The translations under genes were made by a program, and so were the position numbers. The notes below the pieces were generated by a model. That model did no database searches. It saw only the letters and a list, made by a program, of their open reading frames with translations, and was not told where the DNA came from. Positions 10,873-22,247 of a DNA stretch of 64,000 nt are shown in pieces. Source of the stretch: Perkinsus olseni (taxonomy: Eukaryota > Perkinsozoa > Perkinsida); NCBI GenBank assembly GCA_013115125.1, contig JABANN010000023.1, forward strand, positions 58,550 to 122,549, in the 5' to 3' direction. Position 1 is the stretch's first letter; each line of letters opens with the position of its first letter.

Positions 10873-12463
10873 ATGACCATCATCTCGTCGTGGATATCCG
10901 AGATTGGGCATAGCCTCTCTCGGACCACCGGGCTGAGTGATGACCTTTCCTACTGGCTTGCTATAGTAGCCAGTGCTCTCGTACTGGCTGCGTTGTTATT
11001 TGGTAGTACTGGGGTAACCTAAAGGGGGCTTAAGCAACGATAAAGTCGTAACGTCTCTCAGCGCTCTTTTCTCCTTCGATCTTAAAATGGCTTTTCGTTC
11101 TTCGTAAAATATGGAAAAATATCTTTCTGTCGGAGAAGCTCGTTCTTTGGAGGAAGAAAGAAATCGATAACTCGATCGCGCGCTGCCTTGAATACGACCA
11201 CGTTAGAGTAGTGAGCTCTGCAGGCCGGAGGGATTGCTTTCAACCGGATGGGGATGATCATAGTAGTTCCAGTGCCACTCCTGGACTTGGCCATACTCCT
11301 CAGCTAGCCTCTATGTATTGGGCTTCTGGTCGTCCAGTGGTAATGGCAGTAAAGGGAAGAGAGGGAAGCTGGTCATGCTGATGGGCCCCTGTGGAGGTGG
11401 CAAGACGGCTATGTTTTCTTGGTGGAAGGTGATACCGGGCGATGCGCAGACTGGGTATCCTCGTCCGTGTTCTCGGTTGCTGGCAAAGGTCACAAGGGTT
11501 GATAGGGGCTAGTCAGAATTGATGAATCCCTTCTTCTATCGCAGGACCTCCCGGTGAGGGGCAGAAATTCTCCCCTCGCTCGTTCGGTCGTGACACACTG
11601 AGTTCACTGGTGATCATCATTATCCCTGTAGTCCCGTAACCACCCCGAGACGGTGTCCTCGATCCGACCGAATAGGGAAGTCGTCACTCTGCCAACAGGG
11701 AAGCAGGCGGAGGTAGTAGGGCATGGAAGGCGGCTAGTGGAGACGGCCTGGACAGGTCGTGGACTTCCCCGGACACAGACGGTTAAAGTTCGAAAGCTAC
11801 GAGCTTCTGCGTAACTGCGCATGCATATGTTACATACTGGACTCTACTGATAGAGCCATGGTCAAGGAAGCTGCCGAGTAATATCCTTTCGGGTGGTAGA
11901 GGATTCTACTGCTGCCCATCTTTATTCAGGAGCCTGTACGATCTCTTCACGAACCAACTCTTCCTGAAGCAACTGCCACCAGTGCTACTGGTAGGAGTTG
12001 GTGAAAGGATGGTAGGTGATATCTGCCCGCAGGTTATGAATAAGCAAGACAAGCCCACCCACCGGACGACAAGGCGTATCCTCGGAGATCTTAATAAGGA
12101 GATGTAGTACTTGTCTTCTGCTGTGTAGCTCCCTTGATGGTCGGTTGTAGAGAGAGGCTGAGGACCTCACGCGGCCAAGTACTGGAAGGCGACGATGAGG
12201 TTGATAACTTTTTAGGAGTGGAAGGCGAGGCCTTCGAGTAGTATAGGGGAGGAGGGGCCACCAAACAGTACGGGAATGCGGCTCAGCGATACAGCCGAAC
12301 GACCGTTCTGGTCGATCATTGTTGACCGATTCACGGGATGGAGCGTCCAAAACTGACGGGAAAGATCGTTGAACTGCATAACTGTTGTTTCTCACTATTT
12401 TGGGAGATTGCTGTGTCAAATCTGAGGAAAATCGATTGCGCGTTCCTCGGACTCGGGGATTGA
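10873..12463 (+). CDS. SRPRB: Signal recognition particle receptor subunit beta
   Basis: ATG 10873 opens a short N-terminus with one membrane anchor (YWLAIVASALVLAALLFG). Later exons give the small GTPase: P-loop GKLVMLMGPCGGGKTAMF (about 11358-11418), then DSTDRAMVKEAAE, then LYDLFTNQLFLKQLPPVLL joined by a 42-nt intron to VMNKQDKPTHRTTRRIL, which holds the G4 motif NKQD. Then come GQVLEGDDEVDNFLGVEGEA and a hydrophobic C-terminal exon. This is the SR-beta order (membrane anchor, Arf-like GTPase). The protein anchors the SRP receptor in the ER membrane and regulates cotranslational targeting. The exon carrying the G2 and G3 motifs (about 11540-11830) and the first splice are unresolved; the stop at 12461-12463 is tentative. 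Confidence 0.75.
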
Positions 12464-12754
12464 AGACTAGTGCACTCGTCGGTTATTCTGATAACTGTCT
12501 TACGCGGGAATCGTGGAGTATCTCTCTCCCGTGTTTCAGTATTGAGCAGCACGCCCCTGTTCCGGTAGAGGTTGCAGAGTACAGCGCAGCAACAGTGGGC
12601 AAAGGCACTACTGAGGATGCTGATGTTGTTGATGTTGTCGCTGATTGGGTCACCGCCATCACTGTTGCCCCGTGATACCTTCTAGTGTTTCCATTACCCG
12701 TCCTGCGTTGACTTCCTCTCTCGATGGTTCATCTCCGCTGATAGTTTTCCTCGC

Positions 12755-15241
12755 ATGATACCGGGCATCCCTCCACCTTTGCCACCGAAGGCCCCGGCAG
12801 GTAGGGACGGCTGCTGTGTATCACTAGTAACTATCCAACAGGTGCCTCCACAGGGCCGGTGCTGCCCCCTCCCGCCCCTCCTGTCCCGATGCCCCCTCCC
12901 CTAACAGGTAGTATCCCTCGGCCGCCGTTATGTTGTAGCCAGCTTCGCTCCGCCTTTTTTTAGCCGCTCCGGGTACGTTACTGATGCCACCGGTCCCCAT
13001 GGGAGTGCCACCGCCACCGATGCCGCCCTCGGGAGATGCTACCCGTGTGCTTGCAGCCCCGACCACCAGTCAACAGCAGCTGGTGACTCCTGCGCAGATG
13101 GGCTGGTGTGAGGTAGTAACGGCGAAGTGGTTTGGGATCTGGCCACTTGGACGTGCAGGTGCAAACCTCAGACGGTAGAGTATATTATTTTCACCCAACT
13201 ACAAAGGAGTCCACCTGGGACAAGCCAAAGGACCTTCAGTCGGAGGCGGAGAAGGCGAACGACACCGAATGGAAGGCAAGTTGTTGTTTTGGGGGAGGGG
13301 ACACTGACAGCCTCTTCTCAGGAGTACCACATCTGGGATGGGCGGTCCTTCTTCTACAACCCTCGGACGTACGTATCGTGTTGGGAAGTGCCGCCGGAAG
13401 TGCGGAAATCTCGAGCAGCGCTGCTAGGTACGAAGGGTGATTGTCGCACGACCATGATAATCGTCCGTGACGTTAGGGAAGGGTTCACCCGAGTGTCTTC
13501 CTGGGGGAGGTTTGTGCTGTTCACGATGGTCTTTAATAATTTATGTTTTTCGTATTGTCCTTTTGACGCCGCGTCTCAGGCGGGGACCATGCTTCGGATA
13601 CGGGTATGACGGAGGAGGGGAGTGTGGTGGAGGAAGTTGGTGGCGAGACGGTTGGCCAGCAGAAGGCGAATAAGACAGAGAGCGAGAAGAGAGCCGACTT
13701 CCGGCAAATGCTCATAGACAACGGAGTGGACGCCACGTGGAAGTGGGGTCAAGTGGCAGATCTAGCCAAGAAGGACATGAGGTTGGGGTTGTTCCCCTCT
13801 GTCGTTCTAGTGGCACCTTTACTCGGTGGTCAGGTACCACGCCCTGCCGACTATGGGGGAGAAGAAGCAAGTCTTTGCGGAGTACCTTCTGCACGCTCGA
13901 CGACTTGCTCAACAGAAAGAGGTGAGAATATCGTCAGCGTCAACGAGGTCGATTCCTGTAGTTGTTTTTGCCGTCTATCGTACGACCACTGCGACGACCT
14001 CTGAATGTCGGTATGGATTATTCAACATCGTCTGAATGTCTGAATAATCTATGCCGGACATTACCCGTAATGTCGCCCTCGAGGTTAGAAGGGGGATATC
14101 TTACCTCCTGGATGCTTTCCTGGTCTGCTCACTAAGCCTTCGTAACGAAAAAAGCGGCCCAGCTCGGCACGAAGACTTGGGCTCGAACCCCAGCTCGGGC
14201 TTTTTCCGTATTCTTAGGGTTCATCTACAACGGTCCACGACGGTTTTGCTTGGTAGAGCCGGGATGAGAGCGATTTCGTATTTTTTATAGGATACACAAC
14301 CCGCGAGCTTTCGAATGGTATGTGTCTCGCGAGTTCAATCGACATAGTCGTGGAGAAGTAATTTGAACGAACGAACGAACGCACAACAAAGCGCAGAAGT
14401 GACCGTATATGCTCCGCTCACTTCGCTCGCTCCGCAACTTGGTGTGATGTAGTACAGTAGACGGCAGCCTCGTCGGCGGTGTCTTCATCCCGATTATTGT
14501 TGATCCTTTCAGCGCGACGATAAACGTGAAATGATGTATGAGATGGTGAAGGCGTTGCAGCAATGGAGTGGTATGGCTGAGGACACAAGGTAGACCAGCG
14601 GAAGCGAATAGGGGAAACTTCAGTCTGGGCAGGTATGATCAGCTGGCTGCCGACTCCGAGATGGCTGGCCAAGAGTGGTGGGGCAAGTTGACCGAGAAGG
14701 AGAGGATGACCCTCTTCGAGGCCTTCGCTGATGACTACTGTAGCGGATAGGGTGATGGAAGGCTGGGTTGACGGATTTATGGTAGGCGAAATCCAGAAGA
14801 AGAACAGGCAGGCTCGTGATGAGCGGAACATGCAGCAGTTGAAGAAGGCGTTGAAGGGAAGCCAGAGCGTTACCTACGATATGAGGTGGGGGCTCTTCTA
14901 CTGGGAAGTCGATCATTCAGTCGTACCTTAGTATCGCCGACCTGGAAGGGCTGAAGGAGATCTCGTCTCTTGACTGCTGGCAACAACTACAATCGAACCA
15001 GCGGGTCACGGTGTGGCGGACGTGTGCGGCGGCCGAGACGCGGCGGTTGAAGAATATGGTCGAAACTGGTAAGGGGGTGTGAGGAGGGTTGCGGAATCAC
15101 CATGTCGATGCAGGTGCGAGTACATACTCCCATAAAGAGCGCAAACTGCGGAAGGACAGGGAGATCGCGGGCTACTTGACCGGACCAAGTCCACAGGTCG
15201 ATGGTGGCACAAGAAAAGTTGGAGAGAAGTCGAAGCGATAA
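12755..15241 (+). CDS. PRPF40: PRPF40-like pre-mRNA processing factor (2 WW + FF domains)
   Basis: Exons read in frame are 12755-12800, 12842-12907, 12964-13112, 13159-13275, 13322-13427, 13580-13781, 13834-13921, 14513-14589, 14624 onward, ending at TAA 15239-15241. The first ~85 residues are proline-rich. WW1 reads GRVYYFHPTTKESTWDKP, WW2 WDGRSFFYNPRTYVSCWEVP. FF1 reads FRQMLIDNGVDATWKW, continuing YHALPTMGEKKQVFAEYL. More FF segments follow (MAGQEWWGKLTEKERMTLFE; YLSIADLEGLKEISSLDCW), then a basic tail. PRPF40 is a U1 snRNP-associated protein whose WW domains bind the branch-site protein SF1 and whose FF domains bind splicing and CTD partners, bridging intron ends. The intron after WW1 starts GC rather than GT. 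A fragment of the FF1 exon is duplicated at 25.8 kb. Confidence 0.85.
13276..13321 (+). other. GC-AG intron in the PRPF40-like gene
   Basis: The 46-nt intron between WW1 and WW2 begins GCAAGT and ends CAG. Only this join keeps phase 0 and links EWK to EYHIWDG; the next GT, four bases downstream, gives the wrong frame. All other introns I resolved in this gene begin with GT. Confidence 0.6.
13922..14512 (+). other. Long intron (591 nt) with hairpin and simple repeat
   Basis: This intron, between QQKE and RDDKREMM, is about ten times longer than its neighbours. It holds an imperfect inverted repeat at about 14004-14060, a tRNA T-arm-like antisense site at 14179-14190 (GGGCTCGAACCC), and a short ACGA run near 14367-14381. 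It may have received an insertion. No missing exon was found. Confidence 0.5.
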
Positions 15242-15358
15242 CTGTCTTGTATGATTGCCGATATCGGTTTCAACGACTGATGGCCTGATTGTTGTGTTCG
15301 ATAGTTCCTAGGGGGCCGCAACCGAATAGTCGGAGCTAGCAGTAGTCGGGCTCGGAGA

Positions 15359-18300
15359 ATGGCTGGCCTTCCCACTGGCGGCACTTCTGCCATTTACCGA
15401 GAGCCTGAGTGGTCCGGGCCGGCCAAACTGCCCATCTATCTCGAGTTCATCTCGAACGGGCAGGTGACGTGGCAACGAGTGCAGTATCCCGGTCAGCGGG
15501 GCTTTGCACAGGTCCTTAGGGAGGTCGATATACGAGATGACAGGAAGTGCTACTTCATGTTTGGACGAGACCCGGCCGTGTGCGACATTCCCTTGACTAA
15601 ATGGGAGCCTCGAAGTTCTCGACATCACGCCGTCCTTCAATTCAAGGAGGTCCTCAGCCCTTCACGTTCCCTCGATCGATCGTATCCTCGGTAGGGATCG
15701 AAGTCTTTCTATTTATACGACTTGAACTCTACCCATGGTACGGTGGTAGACGGGAAGAAGATACCACCAGGAGAGGTAAGGTCCTTCCGTTGCCGCTTTG
15801 GACCTGCCCTCCTCAGTACTTCGAAGTGCATGTCGGTGACCAAGTACAGTTCAGCAGCACGGCTCCTAAGCTGACGCTGGTGATTCAGGGCCCGGAGGAG
15901 CTCCAGCCTCAAGAGACGGAGGTGAGAAGATCCGTTCGTTTCCAGTCACTTCTCAGTTGCCATTAGGTTGATCTCGCGGCTTTCCGAGAAGAGGCTCAGT
16001 CGGAGCGAGAGGTCGAGCGTCAGCGTCATGAACGCGATCGTGAACGGAGACGAGTAGCCTCTGGAATCATACCACATTTCGCCAAACTCCGTGCTTTCAG
16101 GCTATGCGGCAACAAGAGCGAGCCGACCGTCGGGCAGACAAGGTGAACCCTAGAGCATCATCACGTAGTGGGAAGCTCCCCCTGCCTGGCCAGATCGCTG
16201 CGGTGGTCGGTGCGGCCGCCCATTCGTCGTCAACGGCACCACCCAGTGCTGCTTCTACTGGCGGTGTATTCCGCGGAGTAAGAGAGGATGATGGATTGGA
16301 GGAAGCCATGGTAAGGCCCACTACCACACCAACCGCTACTCAGCGTATTGGCCTACCTGTCTTAGATGGAGGCTGATGCTCAAGACGAGCTCACGAAAGG
16401 TGGGTATAGCCTCCTCCGACTAAAGATTCCTTCCGACTACTCTCCGACGGCTGAAGATTCCTTCCGACTACTAAAGATTCCTTCCGATTATTCGACAAAG
16501 TTTCTTGGTGTTATCTGCAGAACTTGATGTCTTCGACGAGACCGGCTTACAGATTGACACTCGTAAGTTGGAGCAACTCCAACTTAACGACAAACAACGT
16601 CAGCTCCTCCTCAAGATCGCGGATGTGAGTCTACCATCCCCTCTCCACCGGGTTCATGTATCATCATTACCTTCAGAAACGACGGAAGCTCGAGAGCAAT
16701 CGGCAGATGCTGGAGACAGCCCAGATGGAAGCCGGTGGCGGGCCCAGTGAGTTCTCCCGGCCTTTGTGTAGAAATTGCCTGTATGCCACTAAATAAACTG
16801 TATAATACCTGTAACTATGCTAAGGCAGGCTACAAGGCCCACACGAAACCGCCGCTGGTGCCCGGCAGGTGTTCCTTCATGGCGCAATACGGGAGCCTTT
16901 GAAGATGAGGTGGAGAGAATAAAGAGCACACATCAGAAGAAGTCCCAAGGGGTAAGGATACCCTATCGGGGAGCGCCCGGAGTCGTCACGTCGTCATCTT
17001 CAGGATGCCAATAAGTTGTACAACCGAGTGGGCCGAATGGAGTCCGACCTCCAGACTATGACCGATAATTTGCTCTTGTCTCTCGGCATCAAGAACCCTA
17101 TGCGGGACCGAATGAAACGGGTAAGGTTCCCCTCAGACGACGTATCACTAGTCGATAGCTTTGCCGCGAGACACCGATCTCCCGTTTCAGAAAGAGCTCT
17201 CGGAGATGTATGACACGGATGTCCTCGGCCTCGACGAAGAGGATGACTACTACGACCAGGCCTCGGCGGAAATGCGAGAAAGTTCTCAAGCCGGAGTGAA
17301 GCAACCTCATAGTAATCAGCTCAAGACCGGCATGATAGGTAAACTGTGCTCACTTGTAGGTGGGGAGACAGGAGAGTACGACGACCTCCCGAGCGTTAAT
17401 GATGGTGCGGAGACTGCGAAGACCTTAACAGAGAAGAAAAAGGTGTGGTGCTTGTCGAGAGAGAGGAGGGAGTCATAGCGTCAGGCACTCGTATCATTAC
17501 TGCGAGAGACGGTAACAGTGGTGCAGCAGAAGGAAGCCCAGATGGCTATGAAGAAGGCCACGGCTTCCAGGGTGAGAAGGGCTGTTGGTGTGCGTCTCAG
17601 GGTCGACGCTTGAAGCTTCAGGCTGACTCCCTCGATTCTTACATGGTTGAGAACGAGGTGAAGCTGATAGAGGGGGAGAAGGAGGCTGCCGAGAAGCGCG
17701 GGCTCGCCATAAAGGAGCGTCTAGAGGGTGAGGAGCCCCGTTACGGAATAGGGCCACCAGCTGGAGTACAGGTATCACCAAGCTGCTTTCCTTGGCGATG
17801 GCTGGCAGCACTTCGGTGGATGAAGTTGAGCAAGCGAAACAGGAGCAGCGGGAGCTCGAAGCGAAGAGAGCGGCCCGAGCGGAGGCCCTCGCTGCTGCCA
17901 AGGCTGCCAGGAAGGAAGAGGCTCAGCTTCGGAAGAAGGCGAGAATACAAGTGAGCTCTCACCGCAATGCAGTGTCGTGAACATAGCGATTGAGTGAAGG
18001 CCCCTTCCGATTCTATATTCGGGTCGGAGCTGGAAGCTGATGACTTGACGAAAGCTGCGATAAAGAGAAGAGCGGAACTCATGCATCAGCAGCAGCAACA
18101 GGTGAATACCAACGCCCGGACACCTTTCGAGTTGCCGCCTAGTAGGCACATTAGTTCGAAGAGAGAGGTCTCTTTTTATTCCATTCAGGAGTCGTCAAGC
18201 TGGGTACCCGCAGAGGCCGTCAAGATAGATCCTAACGTTGGCGGTTTACAAGGACAGTCTGGAGGAAGCCTTTTAGACGCAGCCGAAGAGCCCGAGGGAG

Positions 18301-18481
18301 AAGAGGTATAGAGCAATTCTGATGTGTGCGATGATCCGCAGTCGTGCAGGAGGCTGAGGGTGTCCAGTGGCCTGAGATCCCCACACCACAGTATGATGAT
18401 GCTGCGGAGGAGAGCACCTGGGTGCCGCCCGCTGATAATGACGAGAAGCAGGAAGCGCTTCGAAAGAAGCTAGGATATTAA
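15359..18481 (+). CDS. Kanadaptin-like FHA-domain protein (SLC4A1AP homologue)
   Basis: Start ATG 15359. The N-terminus has an FHA domain: CYFMFGRDPAVCDIPLTKW then SRHHAVLQF, continuing after an intron as FYLYDLNSTHGTVVDGKKIP, then YFEVHVGDQVQFSSTAPKL ending GPEEL. The glycine-arginine, SRxHAVLQ and NSTHGT motifs are the phosphothreonine-binding loops. Downstream are charged exons typical of kanadaptin: acidic EEDDYYDQASAEM, LDSYMVENEVKLIEGEKE, a long Ala/Lys/Glu coiled coil, and the ending TWVPPADNDEKQEALRKKLGY at TAA 18479-18481, which matches the kanadaptin C-terminal W-x-PP...LxxKxGY. Human kanadaptin is nuclear and has been reported in spliceosome preparations. It follows the PRPF40-like gene by 117 bp on the same strand. 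Central exons were only partly joined. Confidence 0.75.
16411..16497 (+). repeat. Short tandem repeat in a kanadaptin intron
   Basis: The motif AAGATTCCTTCCGA recurs three times with small changes between 16420 and 16490, in the intron before the exon AELDVFDETGLQ. The repeat is intronic and has no visible coding role. Confidence 0.6.
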
Positions 18482-18933
18482 CTCTCCCGCCTGGCTTGAG
18501 TTGATCATTTGAGAAGGGGCAAGAACTCGCCCGAGCTTTTGTGAAGAAGCACTTTGAAGGCAGTCAGGCTTAAGGGATCTCTAGCTTGAAGTACTTTATT
18601 CGAATCAGAACCCGGCAACCGGGGGAGTGCTTTCGAAGCGAGTAAGGGGGCAGCGACGGCAGCGAGTGATGGGTCACGGGAGGCGGACGAGAGTCGTGTA
18701 AGGGCTACAAGGCCTCTTTCACTAGCTCGGCATTTACGTTAAAACAGTAAAAAAAAACCTTAGAACACTGGTAAGATCGTTCCGCTAAAGGGATGAGAAG
18801 CGGTGAGTTCACTTGAGTCCTTTAGACCGCCCCGCGAGATCAATCCAGTCTAATGGGAATCCCATTATGGGATGATAAAATCCCTGCACTGACCTATAAG
18901 AACGTGGTTACGAGCAGGATTAGCTGATGATAG

Positions 18934-19083
18934 TGGTGCCAACATGATCTGGTTAACAAGGTCATGAAAGCCTACAATGGCACCGCTCATGCAACTACCG
19001 GTAGGATTCCTGTGACGATGCAGCCCACAATGGAGTCCGCTGAGTGGTTCAGGTTAGTGGCCACCGAGAGCTTCATACCATGA
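18934..19083 (+). pseudogene. Remnant resembling a retroelement integrase core
   Basis: A short frame between TAG and TGA reads LVNKVMKAYNGTAHATTGRI. This resembles the conserved region after the catalytic core of LTR-retrotransposon integrases (AYN-x2-x-H-x2-TG-x2-P). Only about 50 residues remain, with no Gag, protease, reverse transcriptase or zinc finger nearby. The match is short, so this is a weak call. Confidence 0.3.
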
Positions 19084-19095
19084 TGAGGTTACATG

Positions 19096-19140
19096 CTTCA
19101 GATAATTGTAGATGCGAATCGCATCTACGATTATCTGAAG
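19096..19140. repeat. Near-perfect palindrome (21-bp arms, 3-nt loop)
   Basis: The left arm begins CTTCAGATAAT and the right arm ends ATTATCTGAAG; 20 of 21 positions pair around the loop AAT. RNA from either strand would fold into one stable stem. It lies inside the candidate inserted element. Two similar palindromes occur at 40304 and 50816, with different sequences. Confidence 0.85.
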
Positions 19141-20276
19141 GCGTGGTACAATTATCTTCACGAAAACTCCTTCCGTCACAATTTCTTCGAGTGTGGTTGC
19201 CCCAACCGTAGACCGAAACGAGTGGCGAGGATCTAAAGAAAGCTAGCGCGCGCGGAAAGAGAAAACCAGGACGAAGTGGAGTACTCATCGTAACCCCCCG
19301 TCAGCCAGGAACCCGGCCCAGGTCGCCCTCCGGGCGACCATCACCCCAGGGGAGAAGGCCTAGCGTTATAGGAAATAGATTATCCGAGGGTTGGAAGTGT
19401 AGTCCCGGCCCGGGACTTGCCAGTGGAAGTGGCTCTGGATATAGTGTGGTACGCGAGTCTCTCGTACACAATTTCCTCTGTCGTCGAGAGGAGAAATTGT
19501 GTTGAAAAGGAGAAAACTGTGGCAGAAGGAAGAGAATTGTGAGAGAAAAGAGAATTTAGGGGCAAGAGTGGCGTAGTGTAGGCACAGTCTTATATGTGCC
19601 ACTCAGTTGCTGTTATGTGTTGTTGGCCGGTGGCACGCGTAGGCAACATTTGTAGGCAGCAGCGTTATCCCTATCGATCGATCGAGTTATACTCATTTTT
19701 GTGGGCTCTTGTCTTGTCCACACTGCGGGAACGGCCATCGAACTACAGAACACCGCCTTCGTCAGATCCTGTCGACCTTTGCGACCCCAGTTGGGTGCCG
19801 TGCCTTGCCCCATCTCGGAGGTTTTATCGATCAAAAAAGCTCGACAGGATCTTCGTGCCGCGCAAGGGTTCAGATTTACGCACAACAGCTATCCCAAGCC
19901 GTCTACTACATCTCAAGATCACGAGTAGTCCGAACTCAACATCTTACTCCTCGTCGTTCTTGAGGTTACTCTCCTTATACTTGAAGCTGAGTGACCCTTG
20001 AAACGTGCTTACGGGTTCATCAAGCTCGTGAGGTGAGGTTCCTAATCTTAGAAACCATCGTCGTGAGGGGTTAGTGAGCGAGGCCATATTGTGCGGAAAG
20101 GGCAATATCTGATCGCACGCAGGCATCCTCCTCCGGGAAGACTCCTCCCCTCCGACGTCGCCTAAACTTGTCCTCGTTGACGACTACGAGCGGAATATGA
20201 TTATCGTGGCTTTATTGATGTTCACGGAACTGCTGGAATCCAGCAGCTGGATTGTCGTCTCCTCCTGGTCCTTGGA

Positions 20277-20675
20277 TTGGATGTCCTTCCCCTTGGTCTG
20301 TACCAAGGTTGGGATGACGGCTACGGCTTCTACTGCAAGATGAATATTAGGAAATCGACAGATTTGGAAATAGTGGCCGATGTCGAGATCAGTCGCGGCT
20401 TTAATAAGGCAAAATGCGTTGATTGCTACTTCGTGTATGGGGTCTGGACAGAGACCGGTGAGAGGAGTCATGCTGAGGTACATGTTGCTGGTCTGCTGGA
20501 CTCCGAAGACGTCTCAAAGCCACCCGACGATCCCACCAGTGTCTGCCTGGCTCAGCTCAGTGAAGTACTCGGAATTGGTTCTAAGTGCCTCTGGTCAGGG
20601 TACCCAAAGAATGGTCGTATGATCTTCAAACTCTGCGACACTAGGTTCGAGCTATTACACTTTAGTCGTCAATAG
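20277..20675 (+). CDS. Unknown cysteine-containing protein, copy A (incomplete 5' end)
   Basis: The conserved body reads PLGLYQGWDDGYGFYCK, IRKSTDLEIVADVEISRG, VYGVWTETGERS and YPKNGRMIFKLCD, ending at TAG 20673-20675. A second copy at 26194-26601 shares these blocks at the protein level although the DNA has diverged, so the frame is under selection or was until recently. Cysteines in FYCK, KCVDCY, SVCLAQL and KLCD suggest an extracellular or lumenal domain. The reading frame stays open upstream to about 20170 without a convincing ATG. An ATG at 20199 opens a hydrophobic leader, but in another frame. The true start or first exon is unknown. No family was recognised. Confidence 0.5.
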   Translation: MDVLPLGLYQGWDDGYGFYCKMNIRKSTDLEIVADVEISRGFNKAKCVDCYFVYGVWTETGERSHAEVHVAGLLDSEDVSKPPDDPTSVCLAQLSEVLGIGSKCLWSGYPKNGRMIFKLCDTRFELLHFSRQ

Positions 20676-22247
20676 TCTTGCCAATAATTCTGAGCTGTTC
20701 TTCATCTGACCGTTGCAGAGCTCTCCGTGTCAACTCCAAACTTCAGGAATTTTTCATTAGATTTTTATTAATGTTCTCATTTTCATAAAAATTGATCTCT
20801 CGGACACATTCTGTCCCGTGTGGTGAAGATTCTGTGTTCCATGCCAGTGGCTCGTCCGCTGTGGATGACACACATCATTGCCCTTGGGTCTTGCCAGTGG
20901 AAAAATACCTATCCAGTCCAATCATTTCAGAGGTTTCGGTGAAGTTCTGCGTCTTTGGTTAATCGTCATTTCGTCCAAAATAGATGATTCACACCACCAC
21001 CACACCTTGCGAAAATCGGAGATGCTGCCTGGTCAGCAGCGTTGACTGATGAGCATGTTGTTTTGGCTCGGGATGGACCATAGAGACAACCACCAGCTAG
21101 GGCTTCAGATAGGCTAACCGTCTACCGCGGTAATCACCAGCGTTGCTCAGCAATGCACCAGGCTGGACCAGCCTGTCAGGTAGTCGGCGCCTTCACTCAA
21201 TCGCACGCATCCTTATGCATTCGCACCCAGAAGGTGATGAGCGCTGGATATCAAGGGTGAAAGAAGCAATCTAGCGGAAGCTCGAGATAGTGTTATCCAT
21301 AAAACGTTGTAGCGCTGCTAGCTCGCGACACAACTTCATGTCGCTCGAGGCAGTCATGGGATACCAGCTTTCTTGAATCCCCCCACAGGCTCGCCTTTGT
21401 TCTCTCAGTGACTTGTACACCTGTCTAGTAGACAGTGTCTACTGTACAACGCTTGCCTCATTTAAACTCGGACGCGGGAATTCCACGGCAGAACGAAGGG
21501 TTGGAAAATTCCGCTTGATATGAGCAATGTGAACTCCTGCACCGTAAGGTATACCGGTGACTCACCGGCGGTGAGGGAAATGCCGCGAAGCAGAAGGCAG
21601 CCCCGGGCAGATATCCAATCTCACTCGCTGTTGATGCTCCGCCGATGAGAATTACTGTCGTCGAGTGGATGACGATGCCTTGGAGGAATTAACACTTTGT
21701 TGCCCTTACACGCGTTTGGTCATCGAAGTCGAACTTGAGACTCAGTGCTTACCATCGCACGTCAGTCTGGGTCCGTTATTAGTGCTCAATCTACCACATG
21801 CTCCTCATGAACACAATTCGTCTTCCGGTCTAGACAATCTAGGTATCGGTGAAAAACGCCTCCTCCGTGTTCATACCGTATCGTTGCGATAGTATCGTAA
21901 AATTGAGAGGATGCAGAAGTTGATGAACTTTCCAGCAGAGCGTTTGCAATCATGCGACGTCGTGATCTAAGATGATAATAATAATCTGATATCTTAAGAG
22001 GGGGCAAGCCCGAGATGCTCCGAAGAGAACCGAACAGCGGCTTCTGCGTGAGCATAACGGGAATGCAAACATACGAAATGTTTATACATGTTACAGATGC
22101 TTGGCTCGAGACTCGAGTAGAACAACTAAATTATTATGGACCTGGCAGTTGCCAGTAGACGAGGAATCGTTCATGAAACGATGAAAGCACTTGACGGAGA
22201 CAAAACAAATGACGGTCTCAGACCACCGGTCTCCTCACCGCAGAGCA
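20676..22247. other. No supported gene
   Basis: Both strands show only short frames with non-protein-like composition. There are scattered A/T-rich stretches (about 20740-20800) and no long repeat. It separates copy A from the 3' end of the transporter gene. Confidence 0.45.

Larger units (their letters stand above)
18711..20085. mobile_element. Candidate 1.37-kb inserted element with imperfect terminal inverted repeats
   Basis: The flanks 18595-18710 and 20086 onward match a continuous stretch at about 25940-26070 (GGGGGCAGCG..., then TGTGCGGAAAGGG). The 1375 bp between them are therefore extra in this copy or lost from the other. Its ends, GGCCTCTTTCACTA and, reversed, GGCCTCGCTCACTA, agree at 14 of the first 18 positions, as inverted ends would. 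Inside are an integrase-like remnant (18934-19083) and a long hairpin (19096-19140). Target-site duplication was not clear. The end match could be chance. Confidence 0.35.
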
